A stretch of DNA of 6,788 nucleotides, from positions 1 to 6,788 of the forward strand of contig JAQYVQ010000012.1 in assembly GCA_030145435.1 (NCBI GenBank), read 5' to 3'. Below, piece by piece: positions 5,371 to 6,788 of the stretch. The stretch comes from Syntrophobacteria bacterium. GTDB taxonomy: Bacteria; Desulfobacterota; DSWW01. Within the stretch, counting starts at the first letter, position 1, and each line of letters begins with the position of its first letter. The position numbers were made by a program, and so were the translations under genes. The notes beneath the pieces are model-generated. The model saw only the letters and a program-made list of their open reading frames with translations, searched no databases and was not told where the DNA came from.

Positions 5371-5388
5371 CTTGCCGGGGCTTGCCGG
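5371..5388. repeat. CTTGCCGG direct repeat upstream of flaG
   Basis: CTTGCCGG occurs at 5371-5378 and 5381-5388, a 10-bp period and so the same face of the helix. It lies 28-45 bp upstream of the flaG start codon, inside the probable leader or promoter region. It could bind a regulator; there is no other support. Confidence 0.3.
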
Positions 5389-5397
5389 CGTACACGC

Positions 5398-5405
5398 TTA
5401 TCTGC
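5398..5405 (-). promoter_or_regulatory. possible sigma28 -10 element of flaG
   Basis: On the minus strand GCAGATAA (5405-5398) matches the flagellar sigma28 -10 consensus GCCGATAA at 7 of 8 bases, about 55 bp upstream of the flaG start. The matching -35 (TAAA type) is poor, with TAGT at the expected place, so this is only a candidate. Confidence 0.22.
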
Positions 5406-5643
5406 AAGATCCATGCTCATACTAGAGCCGAATCGGGGAAATGAGGCTAAACCTTCAATATTCAATCAGAATTTTTTTTTGATTCTTGCCTCGAGGGCCT
5501 GCCTCTCACAAGAAAACACGGGGGAATCGCCCGGCAGTGTTCTTCCGGTTTCATAATCGTTCTCGGAAGGGGCTGCGGTCCTGCCGAACCTTGCAGTTTC
5601 TTTCGATGGGGGTGCCAAAATACGGCAATGGAGGGGTCTTGGA
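5406..5643. other. intergenic region between the TIGR02186 gene and flaG
   Basis: No gene is supported. It contains a run of nine T (5472-5480) preceded by a short ATTC/GAAT stem on the + strand, although no + strand gene lies upstream to be terminated. It also contains a possible long hairpin with arms GCAG+CTTCCG (5534-5547) and CGGAAG+CTGC (5564-5576), which could mark the 3' end of the minus-strand permease operon. The frame at 5713-5462 has no recognisable content and overlaps the real gene. Confidence 0.4.
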
Positions 5644-6441
5644 TCAGTGGCCCGAGTCCTTGAAGATGAAGCCCACGAGCAGACCGGTTCCGAGCGCGAT
5701 CAGGACGGCACATATTCCATAGACGATGGGACTCTCCTCGGCCGCCTTTGCGATATAGGCTACCATCCCGACCTTCTTGATCTGGATCGTGTCAGAGGCC
5801 TTTCCGACGAGCTTCTTGTCCTTGATGAGGAAGTACTCCACGATGTACTGGCCCGGTTTCGCGTCCGGGGGGAAGTCGAAGTAGTAATCAAACTGCTTCC
5901 CATCCTTGATCTCGATCCGGCCGGTATCATCGATCGAATAGAGCCCGGCCTCGACCTTGATCTTCATGAGTCCCTGGAAGATGGTCTCCTCGTCGTTCCC
6001 CTCGTCGGAGCCTTTCACTCTGTGATACTTCATTAGGCCCTTGATCGTTTCGAACCCGATCTGGAGTTCCTCGGCCAGCTCCGGCGTAGTCAACTCGTCC
6101 AGCGGGGCCGAGGCCTGGATCTGGTACATGGAAGGCACCTTTTCCACTTCGTACTGCCTCGTGTTCATCCAGAATGGACCCACACGCCCCTTCAGGTTGA
6201 TCTTCACGGTCTCCGCAGGGGAGGTGAGCTTGGCGATCAGGGCATCCGCTCCGGTCCCGGCCAGGGTCCCGGAAAAGTCGATCCGGTCGCCATTGTACCT
6301 GAGACCGACCTCGATGACCGACTTGCTCGACTCGGTGACCAGGGTTGCGGTGGACGGCGCCTCCGTCACGGACGCCTCCAAGGGCGTGGCAAAACAAACG
6401 GCACAAAGAACGGCCAGAAGAAAGGGTAGTGTTGATCTCAT
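5644..6441 (-). CDS. TIGR02186/Alph_Pro_TM family membrane-anchored protein, 265 aa
   Basis: A predicted periplasmic protein of the family annotated TIGR02186 (Pfam Alph_Pro_TM), whose function is unknown but which typically sits beside a TauE/SafE permease, as here. Residues 1-23 form a signal peptide (short basic start, hydrophobic core, likely cleavage after LEA). The body (24-235) faces outside. It includes the family-typical GRVGPFWMN stretch (85-93), a helical middle (about 115-160) and a beta-rich late part with PPDAKPGQYIVEYFLIKD (191-208). One transmembrane helix (about 239-260) ends in KDSGH. The length of 265 fits the family (about 270). The ATG shares its A with the TGA of the upstream permease gene (TGATG), and GGAGGAGG (complement of 6448-6455) inside the permease 3' end supplies its ribosome site, so translation is probably coupled. 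A partner or substrate-delivery subunit for the permease is an inference. Confidence 0.85.
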   Translation of the reverse strand: MRSTLPFLLAVLCAVCFATPLEASVTEAPSTATLVTESSKSVIEVGLRYNGDRIDFSGTLAGTGADALIAKLTSPAETVKINLKGRVGPFWMNTRQYEVEKVPSMYQIQASAPLDELTTPELAEELQIGFETIKGLMKYHRVKGSDEGNDEETIFQGLMKIKVEAGLYSIDDTGRIEIKDGKQFDYYFDFPPDAKPGQYIVEYFLIKDKKLVGKASDTIQIKKVGMVAYIAKAAEESPIVYGICAVLIALGTGLLVGFIFKDSGH

Positions 6442-6788
6442 CAGTGTCCTCCTCCCGCACCTGCGGCAAAGCTAACGACGTTGTCGGGGGTCAGAACCAG
6501 GTCAAGGAAGAGCTTGAACATCATGGCCAACACAATGATGCTCAGGAGAATCCGGATCTGCTCTCCACGGAGGTACTTGGATGCTCGAACCCCGAACTGG
6601 GCCCCTACGACAGAACCCATCAACAGGGTCAGGGCGAGCCCGATGTCCACCGTATGGTTGGTCATCGCCTGCTGCAGGGTCACATTTGCGCTCGTCATGA
6701 CGATCTGAAACAGGTCGGTGCCGATGGCGGTGATCGTCGGCATGCCGATGACGTAGATCATGGCGGGCACCATGATGAAGCCGCCGCC
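6441..6788 (-). CDS. TSUP (TauE/SafE) family permease, C-terminal part
   Basis: The frame is open to the right edge of the window, so the N-terminal part is missing; 115 residues are seen, starting GGGFIMVPAM. The G-x-GGG-F-x-x-P signature followed by a GMPTITAIGTDLFQ stretch is the conserved motif that opens the second half of TSUP permeases, which carry sulfite, sulfonates or other sulfur-containing or organic anions. Three hydrophobic stretches follow: the one containing the signature, TVDIGLALTLLMGSVVGAQF, and RILLSIIVLAMMFKLFLDLV. The protein ends in a Gly-rich GAGGGH whose codons double as the ribosome binding site of the next gene. It overlaps the TIGR02186 gene by one base and would be the upstream gene of that operon. 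The substrate cannot be told; sulfite or another sulfur oxyanion is the family default. Confidence 0.9.
   Translation of the reverse strand, partial: GGGFIMVPAMIYVIGMPTITAIGTDLFQIVMTSANVTLQQAMTNHTVDIGLALTLLMGSVVGAQFGVRASKYLRGEQIRILLSIIVLAMMFKLFLDLVLTPDNVVSFAAGAGGGH

Noticed and set aside
5462..5713. 83-codon minus frame overlapping the end of the TIGR02186 gene
   Set aside because: Begins inside a well-supported gene in another frame and has no recognisable content.
5927..6475. Frames of 180 (minus) and 144 (plus) codons over the TIGR02186 gene
   Set aside because: Shadow frames; the 265-residue frame has the signal peptide, family motifs, TM helix and a coupled start.

Overview
The window looks like a junction between a horizontally acquired island and core chromosome in an anaerobic, flagellated bacterium, most likely of the Desulfobacterota (deltaproteobacterial) kind. 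That placement is an inference from several things together: a MopE-type Cys/Asp-rich surface protein, a zinc-motif tyrosine integrase of a kind I associate with that group, an AcsE-like corrinoid methyltransferase, a ferritin-like diiron protein, FlaG, and a TSUP permease paired with a TIGR02186/Alph_Pro_TM protein. No single gene fixes the genus.

Left part (1-2090, all genes on +). GC is about 47-48% in lines counted by hand. It holds the 3' end of a secreted or surface Cys/Asp-rich protein with a C-terminal membrane anchor (1-575), a non-coding stretch (576-873) that carries the integrase promoter, and a tyrosine recombinase (874-2085). The integrase gene ends 5 bp before the 3' CCA of a tRNA-Ser(UGA) gene on the minus strand (2091-2176). 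This is the usual arrangement for an element inserted at the 3' end of a tRNA gene, with the element lying to the left. A perfect 11-bp tandem repeat plus a third partial copy sits at the end of the integrase gene and may be recombinase-binding sites. The other end of the island is outside the window.

Right part (2091-6788). GC is about 60% or more in sampled lines and the content is housekeeping in character. After the tRNA and its probable promoter comes a single + strand gene for a ferritin-like/rubrerythrin-like diiron protein (2428-2883). All other genes are on the minus strand. An enoyl-CoA hydratase 2 (MaoC-type double hot-dog, 4594 to 3740) is followed 33 bp later by a methyltetrahydrofolate:corrinoid methyltransferase of the AcsE type (3706 to 2915), with one strong sigma70-like promoter upstream of the pair. 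Next is an apparently isolated flaG (5343 to 4942) with a hairpin right after its stop. Last is an operon in which a TSUP (TauE/SafE) permease, cut by the window end, overlaps by one base with a TIGR02186-family membrane-anchored periplasmic protein (6441 to 5644).

I found no CRISPR array, transposase, toxin-antitoxin pair or recognisable defence gene. The more interesting points are the integrase/tRNA junction with its tandem repeats, the unusual integrase active-site box, the anchored Cys-rich surface protein as possible island cargo, and the coupled TSUP/TIGR02186 pair of unknown substrate.
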